From assembly GCA_963920635.1 (NCBI GenBank), contig OY987298.1, positions 55,159,949 to 55,223,948 on the forward strand: DNA of 64,000 bases, read 5' to 3'. Origin of the DNA: Pseudeuparius sepicola (taxonomy: Eukaryota; Arthropoda; Insecta; Coleoptera; Anthribidae). Shown here piece by piece: positions 1 through 12,945 of this stretch; the first letter of the stretch is position 1, and the number at the start of each line of letters is the position of its first letter. Below the pieces are notes generated by a model. The model was not told where the DNA came from, searched no databases, and saw only the letters and a list, made by a program, of their open reading frames with translations. The position numbers and the translations under genes were made by a program.

Positions 1-283
1 TACACAGAAAACGGTATGCCAGCTAGGGAGCTAGGAGAACGAAAATTAAACTCTTCTGCGCCCCTACCTCACTTCGAAAAAAGCGCGGCCAGCTTACCAA
101 AAATAGTCCTGAAATTAGTATCACTGACATACGTCAAGTATCAATTTCACGTCAAACTAAATCCCAAAATAGTATGTATAGGCACCTTTGAGACATCGTG
201 GTGTATATGTGCCTGGCTCACTATAAACGAGTCAAATTTCGGTTTAAATATAAAGGTAGCCATGATTTTGTCGAATAAGCGTC
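1..283 (+). repeat. Dispersed repeat, copy 1 of 2
   Basis: Bases 1-283 match 4583-4850 in the same orientation with scattered substitutions and indels. Shared landmarks are AAAACGGTATGCCAG, TTAAACTCTTCTGC and AAAGCGCGGCCA. It may start before the window. No protein family is recognisable in the 91-codon open frame crossing it. Confidence 0.75.
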
Positions 284-328
284 ACCGTTGACGTCACAGT
301 ACCTGCGCGCAGTTAGGGCCTGGCACAC

Positions 329-548
329 CAGATTGAATCCAATGGATTTTTGTATTTGGGGGTACATGAAGGCGATTGTGTACGAACAGGAAATCGACAA
401 CGAGCAGCAGTTACGTGAACGAATTGAAGGTGCAGCTAATCAAATCCTCAATAATCATGGACTTTTTGCACGTATCCGGACTTCTTTAATTAACCGAGTG
501 AATTTGTGCATCGAGGTTAACGGCGGCCTCTTTAAACCCCTACTGTAG
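329..548 (+). pseudogene. Mariner-like transposase, C-terminal fragment
   Basis: Encodes the last about 72 residues of the transposase, nearly identical to the C-terminus of the - strand copy ending at 61972. It begins inside the third catalytic block (NPMDFCIWG) and continues through EQQLRERIEGAA and CIEVNGGLF to the stop. It cannot be active because the catalytic core is absent. Confidence 0.85.
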
Positions 549-1140
549 TGCTTTGCATATTATGTGTGCTAGTGCAGTTGTGTTTTTTGGTTACCCTTCG
601 GGGTTTTCCTGGCGGTGGGGATACACCTCGTCGTGGTCGCCAGGCTGAGTACTTCGCTTCAAACGAAAGGAATGGCTGAGGGCAACCAAGAGGTTCCCAA
701 CAGATTTAGAAAATGTGAATGTTGTGTTGTGTAGTGTTGTGTGACTTTTAATGTAAAAAAGCAAGAAAATGGTACAATATTCAATCCTGGAAATGTCAGT
801 AAGTTAGGTGTTTCATAGGCATTCTACATGTCCCTTAGAAAGCAATCATTTCCAACAGGAAATCGAAATTTCGTGGTGAATCCTCGGATAAATTGATAGA
901 CGTGGCAACGCCGCGCTATTTCACTACCTGCCACTACCATTGACATAGGCGAAATTGTAAGTCAGGTCACGGCGGGCGTCCATAGGCCGCGTTTTTTGAG
1001 GGCTTTTAAACAATTTGAAAAAAAAAAAAAATGTTTGGGCTTAAGACAAATGTTAGAAAATGTTTAAAAATTTATTTTGGCAAGTCTAATTTTTCTTTAT
1101 CTACCATAAAAATTTTTGTAGTAAGTGATAGTTAACCCTG
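329..1140 (+). mobile_element. 5'-truncated mariner-like transposon, 3' end intact
   Basis: From 329 the sequence matches, in opposite orientation, the 3' half of the element at 61409-63241. It carries the last 72 codons of the transposase (from LNPMDFCIWG to the stop), then the same non-coding 3' region, ending GTGATAGTTAACCCTG next to TA. The upstream part, including the first two catalytic aspartates, is missing, and the break is abrupt at about 329. Confidence 0.85.
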
Positions 1141-1694
1141 TATAAAATAATTATTGCCTACCTACCTACTACCTAATTAGACCATAATATATTATGTTAT
1201 GTGTACTTATGGTTTCTCAAGATTTTCAACCAGGAAAACATTTGGTGCATTTGGTGTTATTTCATTCCCAAAAAAAATCGCTTTCAATATTTAAAAATTG
1301 TGGATGGCAGGAGGTAAAACAGAAAACCTCAGTTATCTCAAAATCATCTTTTTGTATATAAGTACTGCATTTTCATTAAACAGGACACTATAATATGATA
1401 ATCATATTATTTACTTATTATTGAAATTCGCTGGTAGGTACGAAGGATGAGAATGGGTTGTGGTAGTGATAACACTCATTTTGAAGAAAAACTGATAAAC
1501 TCAATTTAATCCTTTTGATGGACCTCTAACTCTAACTATATTGTACAAAGAGAAACATTATATTTTTCTAGTATATTTAGAAGGTATCCAACAAGATCAC
1601 TTTATACGATATTTTAAAGCAAAGCCTAATGTAAGAATGGTACTTAGTATATTTATAGCATATTTGGTTATAATGGATTTAGTGTAGTTATATA
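1141..1694. other. AT-rich stretch with no gene seen
   Basis: Between the transposon end and the next foldback I see only AT-rich sequence with TACCTACCTACTACC patches. There is no open frame of note and no recognisable element. Confidence 0.5.
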
Positions 1695-3396
1695 GTTGTA
1701 AACCACAATTTTGAAATAAACCTTAAATTTTTTTATTTTTGACAAAAAGTTCATCTGAACATGGGTCCGGAGATTCTTAATGAAAAAGATAGAGGGTGTT
1801 AAAGTTTATTATTTTAAACGGTTTTTAATAATATCTCAAAAACGACAAATGATATTAACTTTAAATTCAGCACACAGTCACAGATTCCTGGTTAATCTGT
1901 GACACAGTATTCGGGCATAAAATGCAATAAACTGAAGCTACCAGCGTTTTCTTGCCAAAACCAGTGGCGTACTGGAAGGTGGGATACGCCCCCTTTTTAA
2001 AAATAATTTCTATGCTCATGGTTCTTTTGTAAATCCGAGAGCATTTTTTAATTGCCCAGTCATTTTTACATAAAAGATGTCTCTTGTCAATTCTCCCCAA
2101 AACTACTGGATTTAGAGCAAACAAAGCAAGTCCAAGTTGCTGCACAGATAAAGTGATAACTTCGGGAATGTCTGTATTTAGAAAGCGACACATTTTGGGG
2201 CCTACGTGTATAAGCACTTTTTTACTCTTTTCATGCAAACAATTTATTGCTGAGGCTTAAAGGGCATAGACAAATTAATAAATTAATTAAAAAATTGATT
2301 TTCTTGAAATCGGCAGTGAAGTGTCCCAAAATCGTCATTAAAAGCACAGAAATCGGCTCTGAAGTAGCCCATTATTGTACGATTTTTTCAATAAGTAGGC
2401 CTTGGCGAGATGTAAACATCAAATGTCAGACGCGGAGCCATCGATTCGCCCGTCAAAAGTGACCAAATATTCAAAACCCGGCCACAAAAGGCCCATTTAA
2501 CTTTTCGTACACATTGCGAAATTATTACCTATAGCAGCGCAATCTTTCAGTATAAATATTTTAGTAGGTTTGAATATCAATAGATTTTTTATGGAGGCTG
2601 CACAACAAGCAGCAGTTTGATTTGTATGTTATCATTTGGTTTGTATGGTATCATAGTTGACCTAGGTAGAACGATCGTCAAAGTCAAGCAACGCCGCGCG
2701 CAGTTGGTTCGTGGACGGGTGATCCCTTATGATTATTTTCTTGCCCAATGAAACATATTTTTCCGATTTAAAAAAAAATTATATGTATATGCCTCGGCAC
2801 TGAAGTTCTTTTTATGACTCATGTGGTTTATTTGCCTCGGCCAGAGGCCTTGGCAACAAAATTCCACATGAGTCATAAAAAGTTGAACTTCAGTGCCTTG
2901 GTACATAAATACCTAACTATTTCTTAATATTCAAAAGAAAATTCAAAAAAAAAATTAAAAGCCTATTTCTTTCAAACCTTGGCTATGGATTTTTTGCACC
3001 TAAATAACAATAAAGTGCTTATACACATAGGCCCCAAAATGTGTCGATTTTTAAATACTCTGTGCAGGAACTTGGACTTATTTGTTTGCTCAAAATCCAT
3101 TAGTTTTAGGGAGAATTGACAAGAGACAATTTTTATGTAAAAATGACTGGGCAATTAAGGAATGCTGTCAGATTTACCAAAAACCCATCGGCGTAGAACT
3201 TATTTTTAAAAAGGGGCCTTATCTCGGGGCATCATTTCTCGTTTTTGAGATATTATTAAAAAGCTGTTTAAAATAATAAACTTTAACACCCTGCATCTTT
3301 TCTATAAAGCATCTTCGGACCCATGTTCACGTTTTGGTTCAAAATAAAATTTTCTGTAGTTTATTTCAAAATTGTGGTTTACAACTGGGCACCCTG
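1695..3396. mobile_element. Foldback element with nested insertion
   Basis: Left arm about 1695-2240 is the imperfect reverse complement of right arm about 3014-3384. Shared landmarks are AGTTGTAAACCACAATTTTG, TTGCCCAGTCATTTTTACAT and GGCCCCAAAATGTGTCG and their complements. The right end reads ACCCTG then TGTA, like the CAGGG-ended foldbacks elsewhere in this window. The left terminus is degraded. Between the arms lies the repeat at 2297-2922. Confidence 0.75.
2297..2922 (+). mobile_element. About 620-bp non-autonomous repeat, copy 1
   Basis: Matches 23831-24436 in inverted orientation over its whole length (landmarks CGCCCGTCAAAAGTGACC, ACGATCGTCAAAGTC, GGACGGGTGATCCCTTA). Near its right end is an imperfect palindrome of about 110 bases built from GAAGTTCTTTTTATGACTCA and its complement. 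No coding capacity is seen. Both copies sit inside foldback elements. The class is unknown. Confidence 0.8.
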
Positions 3397-4582
3397 TGTA
3401 TTCTATTTTCGACAACCAAAATAAACAAACTATCTGTCGAATTTCCCACTGAGTTATTTTTGCACCTGATTATAATTTTTAAAATATTAGGCTTTTAATT
3501 TTAAAATTCATATATTTTCATTGTTATCCAGCATTTAAATTTTAAATTATGTGGTAATTATTGAAGGACATCAAAACAATTTTTTATTGCAATAAGAATT
3601 GAAAAATGAATGAAACTATTCATGAATATTGTTCAGGCAGGGAGAACTGTTTACTGACGGAATAGTCAATCGTAGTAGGTGCAAGTTTAATTTTATACTT
3701 TCTATACACGGTTAACTATCACTTAGTACAAACAATTTTACCACGTGCGCAGGTTGGCTTAAGAAAACATAGAAAAATATTTTTTACGATCTTTAAAAAA
3801 ATGGTTAAAAACCCCTATATTCCCTGTAAATCTCCGCCTCTAATTGCATCATCCAATATGGCTTCGGAACGTACTACTGTCAGCTTGAAGTTATTTTCGC
3901 GGTGTTGCCGTTGTTTTAGGAAGGATGAAAATACCTTTTTACTCAAACAAATAAAAAAATAGGTACATAAACAACAATCGATTTGCATCTGTACAGCCTT
4001 ACCTTACTTTGAAATTTACCTGACCTAAATTCACCTGACCTCTTAAGCCCTAGATAAAGGCGTAAACCCCGTTTTGATAGTTGGTTCTTTTAGCGCGCAG
4101 TACAGAACTCCAAACAACAGTTTATTTTCAATTGAAAGCTCACCCAATGTCCTTCCATATTGTGCAACAGCACGGCTGTCCCAATGCAAAACACAGTAGT
4201 TAACAATTTTATCAAAGCGTCGAGTACCGGTCGGTCCGCCGTGGCAACACTTCTTGATTTCATGTATGTGTCCGGGGCACAGGGCGTCTCCATATTCTCC
4301 ACAATTTTCCTTCTCCTGCCTCTGTCGATGCTCGAGGCTTCTCACTACACTCCAGCTTCCCTTTTTCTCCGCCTTTCTAGTCCCAAAAACCCCGGGACCC
4401 GCGAAAGTTAGCTGCTGCAACGTATGCCGTTACTCCATTACTACCCTCCACAGATAACTGAATAGGTTTCTACCCTCCCCTCTTGGCTCTCCCGCGCAAG
4501 TCACGACACGAATTTCCCCTATCACCTAAATTAAATCAAAGGTTTCCCAGTGCCTTCACCTGAATTACAACATCGGCACACG
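3397..4582. other. Mobile-element debris, transposon-end motif at 3706
   Basis: At about 3706-3734 the run GGTTAACTATCACTTAGTA repeats the terminal sequence of the mariner-like element at 61409, so a related end starts here. Downstream I see no recognisable protein. The open frames of 60-125 codons between 4043 and 4457 overlap on both strands and resemble no family. Confidence 0.45.
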
Positions 4583-4850
4583 ATACATAGAAAACGGTAT
4601 GCCAGTTAGGAGAACGCAAATTAAACTCTTCTGCACACCTACGTCACTTCGACAAAAGCGCGGCCAACTTATAAAAAATAGTTATGAAATTAGTTTCACT
4701 TTCATACGTCCGTTATCAATTTCAGGTCAAGTTAAATCCAAAACAAGAATGTAGGCACCTTGAGACACCTTGGTGAATATGTGGTTGCCTGGCTCACAAT
4801 AATTTATTGTCAATAAACGAGTCAAAAAAGGTAGCCATGATTTCAGTGTT
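4583..4850 (+). repeat. Dispersed repeat, copy 2 of 2
   Basis: Direct copy of 1-283 with indels, beginning near CATAGAAAACGGTATGCCAG and ending near GGTAGCCATGATTT. It follows a mariner-like end motif (3706), while copy 1 precedes a mariner-like fragment, so it may belong to the other side of a related element. Confidence 0.75.
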
Positions 4851-6733
4851 ACCGCCATCAGTACTTTTGTACTAGATCTAGTACATTTCAAAGATATTTC
4901 GGACGTTAGTACGCCGCTAGAAAATCTAATACGTTTTTTTTGTTTACCTTTTCTGTTTGGTTGTGGGTGTTCTGCTCTAGTCTAGCCGCCCCTTCGGCGT
5001 AGCAGTGGTTGCAGTAGTGGTTCTCACGGCCCTAAGGATGGTCATTTATCACATACCTATTTGACGAAATTTGTTAAAATAACTTTTCAACAACGACCTG
5101 CATGTAGGTGAAATGTGACTTCATATTCGAATTCTTCGGAAAATTCTATACATGCTTGGTTCTTGAACCATCAATTCGTCTTTAAAATTACACAATTACT
5201 TACCAAGACAATCAAATCACCTTAAGTCGGACACCTTAGTACAAGGTGTTAAAAGTTATTTTTTACCCCTTACCTTTTTTTATTCTTTTGACCTAAAAAA
5301 TTTCAAATAGAAAAGTTATTGGGTTGAAACAGAGCTATTTAAATGTATTTTGAGAAAATCAACTTAACATCCACTAACAAATATATAACTATGTTTTGTT
5401 CGCGTTAGAATACCCTATATGTTTTTATATTTTTGAAATCTACGTATATGTACGATTCCAACGATATGTACCTATAGATAAATATTTTTTGGTCCAGCTG
5501 TTTGGAAAATATTCGACCTTGAAACTTTTGCGCACTTTTGAAAATGAACCCTTTGCTGGTATACTTTATCCATATAGAAGAAAATATCAGAAATGACGAT
5601 GAGCATTCGCCCTTAAAATATTTCATTTCCCAATATTCCAAATTTGATATACAACCTGTTATTCAGTGAACAAATTACGTTCAATTAAAACAGTTTGGTT
5701 AAATTTTATGACATAGGTGTCGGAAACTACAAAACAGGCAACAAGAAGCGTTATCTAACAGTTAAGGACACATTGTTTTGTTGGAAAAATAAATTCATAT
5801 AATTAATATTTAAAAAACTAACAAGGGAACATACCAAGTATTATTGCTCTTTTTGAGCATTTTAAGAAGAGACTGTAGTATATTATTCGTGGTTTGCCAC
5901 ACTTAAGCGGAACGCCCTGTATAATTTTTCGTATAATGGTTCAAAAGTATCCGTTTATAACTAAAACTTTTTTATTTGACATTATAGAGAAAAACTGGTA
6001 TGTTTCTGGGAAAATAATATCGATGACGTCACAGCGGCTATTTTCCCAAACATCAAAAAAGCTAATTTTCGGTCAAAATTGGACCTTAGTACGTCTCATT
6101 TAAGAACCCCCATTCGAAATTTTATTTTGAGTTTTCATGTTCCCGCTGTAGGCCTGGGGCGTCGAGTTTGGATCACCCTGTACCTATCTCCTACACCATT
6201 GAATAAGGAATACCTTAATCAATGCCTACACTAATCAAGATATCGATTTGCGGATTGCTGCATTCAGTTTAGTTCAAAATCGAGCTCCAGATACCTTAGC
6301 CCCCCCCAAAAAAAAAACGTACAATTGTGGATACCCTGTACATTCTATTGAGACACACGGTAGTATGTATAGTATGTACCGAGGTATGTACATACAAGTA
6401 CAAACCGTGAAACCGTATAGATTACGCACGTTATACTTGAACTTTAAGAAATCGAATAAATTATACCACTATAACCAGCACACGCCTTAATTTGCTTCAC
6501 TTCATATGTACAGTGCATAAATGCAAAAATCCACAAAAGAAAATCTCGCTTGGTGAAAGTATGGATGCATTTCAAAGTAATTTATAAATTTAATGTTTTT
6601 TCAAAAGATATAATGAGCAATGTTCTACGACTACGACATTGATGTAGTTACAGGAGCTCCAATCTAAGCCTTAATTTTAAGCAAATCAGTTCAACAGCTC
6701 CATTAATTTTGAAGGTTTGGTGGTGTACATATA
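4851..6733. other. No gene seen
   Basis: AT-rich sequence. GCCCTGTATAATTTTTCG (about 5911) and GGATCACCCTGTAC (about 6171) look like ends of degraded CAGGG-type elements, but I could not pair them. Small open frames on both strands show no family features. Confidence 0.4.
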
Positions 6734-7643
6734 CAGTGCCCGCCAAAAAGTCTGCACCATATGGGAAAAATTTTTTGTAAATAACTTACGGAAATTTTGT
6801 TTGCGGTATCAGGTTTTGCTTGCTCTAGAACCAAAATTGACATAATCAAATGCTGTGACGTAGTCTTTTTTATATGTCAAATTTGACATTAATGAAAAAA
6901 ATGTCCGAAAAATGGGCTTATTTAACCGAATTTTGAAAAAAGTCATAAGAAAAATATGTTTCCTTCGCAATTTTATACCCCTGTGCAAAATTTCAAGAGC
7001 CTACTATGATTTTTATATTTTGCCCTTTGTTGCCCTTTTCCGTATTTGTTAATCCATAAAAGTCGATCCTATGTAATTTAAAACACTCATTGACTGAATA
7101 CATACTGCACAATACTTAGTTTACGGTCTAGATAGCCTTCTTTTCCTTTTTTTTGCAAAAAAATTAAAATGAGGGCTTGATGAAAAAGCACGCTTGGTGC
7201 AAAACTGATCTCATTTTTACAGATAAACACATAAATTCGATTTACAAACTTCTTTCTATAGTAAATGGTTGTAAAAACACACAAATATTTCTGTCATGCT
7301 GATCTGATCAGAAATATCTAGAAAATTTAAAATATGTCCAATATCCAACAAAGGGCAAAATATGAAAATCGTAGTAGGCTCTTGACATTTTGCATAGGGG
7401 TATAAAATTGCGAAAGAAACATATTTTTCTTATAACTTTTTTCGAAATTCGGTTAAATAAGCCCATTTTTCGGACATTTTTTCATTAATGTCAAATTTGA
7501 CATATAAAAGAGACTACGTCACAACATTTGATTATGTCAATTTTGGTTCTAGAGCAAGCAAAACCTGATGCCGCAAACAAATTTTCCGTAAGTTATTTAC
7601 TAAAAATTTTTCCCATATGATGCAGACTTTTTGGCGGGCACTG
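6734..7643. mobile_element. Foldback element with Tc1/mariner-type ends
   Basis: Starts CAGTGCCCGCCAAAAAGTCT and ends with its complement, flanked on both sides by TA. The arms, 6734-7032 and 7346-7643, are about 300 bases each and nearly perfectly complementary. The 313-base centre has no recognisable transposase. The ends CAGTGC...CCAAAAAGT are typical of Tc1/mariner elements. It is a non-autonomous element about 910 bases long. Confidence 0.88.
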
Positions 7644-9104
7644 TATATTTAAAAAAACGGGATATTTAAAAATTTTCAATTTTTGGTCCTTTTTCCCAAT
7701 TAAAAAGTTCTATACCTCGGAGCTGGGGTTTGAGCTGGTTCTGCACAGGAAAAAATCGGCACATTTTAAAGTTTTTTCGATATTTAGACAAATATGTGAT
7801 GTCTTTTTTTGTAAAATTTGACAATTACCGCAGTTAAATACAAAATCGCTTGGGCCCTTTCGATGTTATTTTCACCCAATACTCTAATAATGAGTGCCCC
7901 TGGAATAATATGTAAGAAACTTCAATTTTTAGAGAGGTGGGGCCACTGGCAAAGAGAAGGGACTTGTTGCACTTCCTTACTCCACCGACAGCTTTTGAAG
8001 ACTATAAAGTAGGATTTTGGAATATTTTGTAATAGGTGGCTCTGAGTCTGCCGAAAATTAAGAAAATAGAGGATCTGTTAATCTAGGTTCAGTCCTCTGT
8101 GCTAATAGGCATCCGACAAAAGTAACAAATGCCGCAACCGCAAAAGTTGGCCTGCCGGCTGCCACAAGAATATATCGGGTCACCAATTTAATTTACTATT
8201 AAAAAAAACATAGTTTATTTTGAACATACATATATGTATTTTTATTTAATATCTACTTATTATTCTCTATAAAACTGGAAGCAAACTTGTCACGTCTGCT
8301 ATTTTTAATTCAGCTGAATAGCCTTTTTGTGATCTATGGTATAAAATGTCAACTTGCTTGAATTAATTCCACATGCTCTTATTAATTTCATGGAGTAAAG
8401 ACATAATGTGGTGGGCAAATATTTATTCAACACCGTTTACTCCGACATGCATACCTATACGATTTGAAATGAGTCAACTGATACCATACAACACAATTAT
8501 GTTATTTAGATAATGTTCCTCACATAATTATTCCTGTAATTCAAATTTAATTCACTTTACATTATGTCCATCGTTAAAAATGTATGTTTCTAATTGGTAA
8601 TGCACTTAAGTAGCCTCCCCTCCGAATTTCGCTGCTCATTATGCTAAGTAAATTTAAGTAGTTACATCAAAAATATATCAATTCTTTATGCCAAGTGCTA
8701 GCGTCAGTCGTAAAAATGCAAATTAAATTGGGGACAATAAATGGTTCACAGTAAAATGGTCACGTAAGTGTACCCTCTGCATAGTCGCTATTGCATACAA
8801 AGCGTTTTATGTAACCGCGACGTCCTATAGGATGTCATTTCCTTATCATACCTAGATTAACTGGTTGGTAGTAAATCATGAAGGTCAACACTCGAGTACA
8901 AATTAGCAATATCAACATTTGTGTTTCACTTGCTTTAATAAGTACGTCCTATTTAGAGATGTTTGTAAAATGGTACCGTTTTTATTTTCAAGTGATCAGA
9001 TAACGAATTTTGTTTCATATAATATTATACCAGGTGATTCAGTTAAACCGAGAGTATAGATAGTAAAAAGATGATAAAATTTCACGTCCCCAATAGATTT
9101 TTAC
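7644..9104. other. No gene seen
   Basis: AT-rich DNA without recognisable coding or inverted-repeat structure. It contains scattered short open frames only. Confidence 0.4.
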
Positions 9105-9497
9105 AAAAAGAAAGTTAGCGGCTTTATGGGACTACAAATTTTGGCAACTAGTTTTCTGGATTCAACACCAGCCTGACTTTTTCTTGTTGGTGTTTACTAT
9201 GTTTTGTGAAATTTCGGCTCTGGTACTATCAGCTTGATACTAGATGGCGCCACTGGTTGGTTTTTCACCTCCAAGTGCAAGTTACACTATTATAGGTGCT
9301 ACCGTGTCGGTTTGAGTCGTTCGGGAGGGTTATGGCTGCCTTGATGAACCTAATAAGGGGAAACAGCTGTCGTAGTCTACCTTCCCGAACGATTCAAATA
9401 TGAAAGCACCGGCACATCCATTAGAACTTGTATGTTGGTATGATATTACCAGTTGCCAAAATTTATAGTCCCATAAAGCCGCTAACTTTCTTTTAGT
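9105..9497. repeat. Inverted-repeat element, about 390 bp
   Basis: AAAGTTAGCGGCTTTATGGG near 9110 recurs inverted near 9472, giving arms of about 45 bases. A second internal pair is GAGTCGTTCGGGAGG (about 9315) against CCTTCCCGAACGATTC (about 9382). No coding potential. The family is not known. Confidence 0.65.
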
Positions 9498-9909
9498 ATA
9501 GATAGCAGTGCTACTTGGCATACACCTATACGTACACTTTTTGTACAAGGGACCTTGCATTTTTTAAACTAATGGGTAGATATAACTAAACCAAATTTCA
9601 TAAACATATATTATGTTCTTATATGATTCTGTAACTGTTAATTATTTTCCAAGGCATTCTATGCAAGAATGAATAATTTGACATGTCAGAGCTAAAGAAG
9701 CAAACCATACCTAATGTATAATAAGAACATCATTTTATTCAAAAAAAAAAATCCTCTATCCTCAAAGTATATTAATCAAATATGGCGCCCGTAAGAAAGA
9801 AATAGTCTACAAAAAACGATAGCAATTGAATTCCTCGTAAAACGTGTCCTAATAATGTTTAAGTTAGAAATGTCCGGATTTTGTTTTATTTTACTTAATA
9901 AAATATATA

Positions 9910-11120
9910 CCGGCTGTTTCAAATTAAGTCGACACTATTGGTAACTTTGTTGTTATTAAAGATAGACCCTAGGTTGATTTGAAAAATAATTGTATTTTTG
10001 CGCTGATTACAATGGTGAAAATAGAAAAAAAATTGAACATATTGCCAACAATGTACTTTTTTAAATGGAACACCCTGTATATTATTTCACGGATCGAAAC
10101 ACAATTTAATTCTGCCCAAAAAAAACTTCTTAACTTTTTCATGTAAATCAAAAAACTAGGGAGATGCTTTGATATTTTATTATAAAACAGAGTAGCCTGT
10201 GAATTTCTTATTAACAACGCTAAATCAAGGAGGCTTTTCTATAATGATTGTATAAGTAGTACAAACGTCAAATTCTGTCAAATTTAAACACTGTTTAGGC
10301 TTTCCAAAATGCCTTTTACGCATTTAGAGTACCTATAATGCGATATGCTAGAGTGTTATCTTGTCTGTAGCAAAAATTGTGAGCGGGAAATCGATTAGAG
10401 TTCTGCAGAGAGAACTAATTGGTCTTCCGTTACAAAAAATTTTACCAAACAATTCAAAATAAGCTCTAGCTTATTCTAACATCAATTTCAGTATGTTCGT
10501 TGATGATGTAAATTTTCTTCGTCCGTGTTTTGGAGAAAACTGATTCATTTTGCCTGAATCTACATTATAACATTGAAAAGTATCAGCGGTCTGGAAGATA
10601 CCTGTCAGAAAATAACACTTGGTACCTACCTCCCGAGCGCCCGCTCACAATTTTTGCTACAGACAAGATAGCACTCTAGCATATGGCATTATAGGTACTC
10701 TAAATGCGTAAAAGGCATTTTAGAAGCCTAAACAGTGTTTAAATTTGACAGAATTTGACGTTTGTACTACTTATACAATCATCATAGAAAAGCCTCCTTG
10801 ATTTAGTTTTGTTAATAACAAATTCACAGGCTACTCTGTTTTATAGTAAAATATAAGTTTTTTGATTTAAGTACATGAAAAAGTTATAAAGATTGTTTTG
10901 TACAGAATTAAATCGGGTTTCGATCTGTGAAATAATATACAGGGTGTTCCATTTAAAAAAGTACATTTTTGGCAATATCTCGTAAACGCGATGTTTAATT
11001 TTTTCTGTTTTCACCATCGTGATCAGCCCAAAAAATACAATTCTTTCTCCAATCAACCTATGGCCTAACTTCAATAATAAAAAAGTTACCAATAGTGCCG
11101 GCTTAATTTGGAACAGGCTG
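9910..11120. mobile_element. Foldback element, about 1.2 kb
   Basis: TA-flanked. Left end CCGGCTGTTTCAAATTAAG, right end the complement of CAGCCTGTTCCAAATTAAG. Arms of about 480 bases (9910-10389 and 10638-11120) surround a 248-base centre without clear coding. A third arm copy lies alone at 57005-57350. Short open frames in the arms mirror one another and are not genes. Confidence 0.85.
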
Positions 11121-11308
11121 TATCTGTATAGGTACAGGTTTCTCGACAATTTTCTAAACAAAAAGTAGCATGTCATTCGGAACTAGCTTCGCGACTTTGG
11201 CCTAATATGAACGGCTTTGTAGCTCTTAAAATACCGGGGGTCCCCATGGTTAGACTCGAAATTGGAACAACCAGTATGCTCTAAGTAACGAAGTATAATG
11301 TACTTATA

Positions 11309-12797
11309 CAGGGTGAGTTTTTTCGATGACCACTATGGGGATCTCGGAAACTAGCAGAGCTAGAACAAAGGTTAAATGGAGAAAGAATTGCGGTTTTGAA
11401 TGCTCAATGTAATGCCCCTTGGGATTTTTAAAAAAGTTCATGGGCTCACTAGATATTTTGAAAAGAGTGATTTTTTACCATTTCATCAGATCTCTGTAGC
11501 TCCGTTATTTCTGATTATACAGAAAAACTGTTGAGACAAAAATTGTAGATAATTTTGGGCTTAATAAGATAATCTGATCCAATTTTTTATGTTGTTTGTG
11601 ACTTTTGATATATGACATAAACTTGTGTTTTTTTTATGTAAATCATAGTTGGCTATGTGGCCTTATCAAATCGGCCATTTTTTGAGCTTTCCAAAGATAT
11701 AATATTTGGTATATTTATTATAAAGAAATAAAAGCTATGGCTAATTTTCTGATTTTTTGTTTTATTTTCACATAGTCAGCCATGGAATATTTTCATAATT
11801 ACGTTCTATTTTATAATAAGACAAACTTTCAAATATTTTATTTTTAGCTGGTAACAAAATAAAACAAAAATTATCATGATGGAGCTCCACCACATAGTTA
11901 TTTGCCCGCAAGAAATTACCTAGATCAGCTCTATCCAAATAGTTGGATAGGGACAAATAGACCTATTTCCTGGCCGCCCCGATCCCCCGATTTGTCTGTT
12001 TTGTATTTCTTTTTGTGGGGAACAGTACAAAATAAAGTATGAGACAATTGATGAATTAAGAGCAGCTGTTTTAGAAGCAATTGCCAGTATTGACAGGCGC
12101 TCTCCAAGAAAGGCGACAAATTCAGTTTTAAAAAGATGCAATATTTGCATAAATAATAATGGTGGATTGTTTGAACACCTTTTAAAATAACAATAATTTG
12201 TGTTTGAATTTTTTAATTTTTGTTTTATTTTGTTACATTTTGTTACCAGCTAAAAACAAAATATTAGAAAGTTTTAAGTATGTCTAAAATTATAAAATAG
12301 AACGTAATTATGAAAATGTTCCATGGCTGACTATGTGAAAATTAAAAAAAAAAACAGAAAATTAGCCATAGCTCTTTTATTTTTTATAATAACTATGCCG
12401 AGTATTATATCTTTGGAAAGCTCAAGAAATGGCCGATTTGATAATGCCACAGCCAACTATGATTTACATTAAAAACACAAGTTTATGTCATATCTCAAAA
12501 ATCACAAACAACATAAAAAATTGGATAAGATTATCTTATTAAGCCCAAAATTATCTACATTTTTTGTCTCTACAGTTTTTCTGTATAATCGGAAATAACG
12601 GAGCTACAGAGATCTGATGAAATGGTAAAAAATCACTCTTTTCAAAATATCTAGTGACCCATGAACTTTTTTTAAAAATCCAAAAAGGGCCATTAGATTG
12701 AGCATTCAAAACCGCAATTCTTTCCCCATTTAACCTTCGTTCTAGCTCCGCTAGTTTCCGAGATCCCCATAGTGGTCATCGAAAAGAACTCACCCTG
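11309..12797. mobile_element. Foldback element with transposase C-terminus as spacer
   Basis: Starts CAGGGTGAGTTTTTTCGATG and ends with the complement, flanked by TA. Arms of about 600 bases (to about 11915 and from about 12195) are highly complementary. The spacer carries a mariner-like transposase C-terminal remnant on the + strand (11931-12190). It ends 88 bases before the first visible Patj exon. Confidence 0.88.
11931..12190 (+). pseudogene. Mariner-like transposase C-terminal remnant
   Basis: The + strand reads WIGTNRPISWPPRSPDL, then FFLWG, and after one frameshift near 12039 YETIDELRAAV through CNICINNNGGLFEHLLK to a stop. This matches the end of mariner-superfamily transposases such as the one at 61972. 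The third catalytic aspartate (LDF/MDF position) reads Y here. It has no upstream catalytic domain because the left foldback arm replaces it. Confidence 0.75.
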
Positions 12798-12885
12798 TAG
12801 ATGACCTTACCCACATTACCTAGCCTAACACTTTACAATAATATTAATTGACTGTTATAATTTACCCAATGTGTTATTGTTTCAG

Positions 12886-12945
12886 GCCTCCGAAGAACAA
12901 TTTAGTGCTAGTTATCCAAATGTTCGGACCGTCCAGGTGAAAAAG
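12886..12945 (+). CDS. Patj: Patj exon: start of PDZ A
   Basis: A 60-base, 20-codon phase 0-0 exon. It has a good acceptor (TTATTGTTTCAG) and a strong donor (GTAAGTG). It encodes a polar linker ending RTVQVKK, which fits the first beta strand of a PDZ domain just before the carboxylate-binding loop in the next exon. It begins only 88 bases after the right end of the foldback at 11309-12797. It is the most upstream exon I can support; the start codon is not here. Confidence 0.8.

Noticed and set aside
1867..3276. 123-codon - strand frame and 64-codon + strand frame with similar peptides
   Set aside because: The similarity arises because they lie on complementary arms of the same foldback; no family resemblance.
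4043..4457. Overlapping open frames on both strands, up to 125 codons
   Set aside because: Frames on opposite strands cover the same bases, none shows a domain or splice signals, and the region follows a transposon-end motif; likely a GC-richer repeat without coding role.
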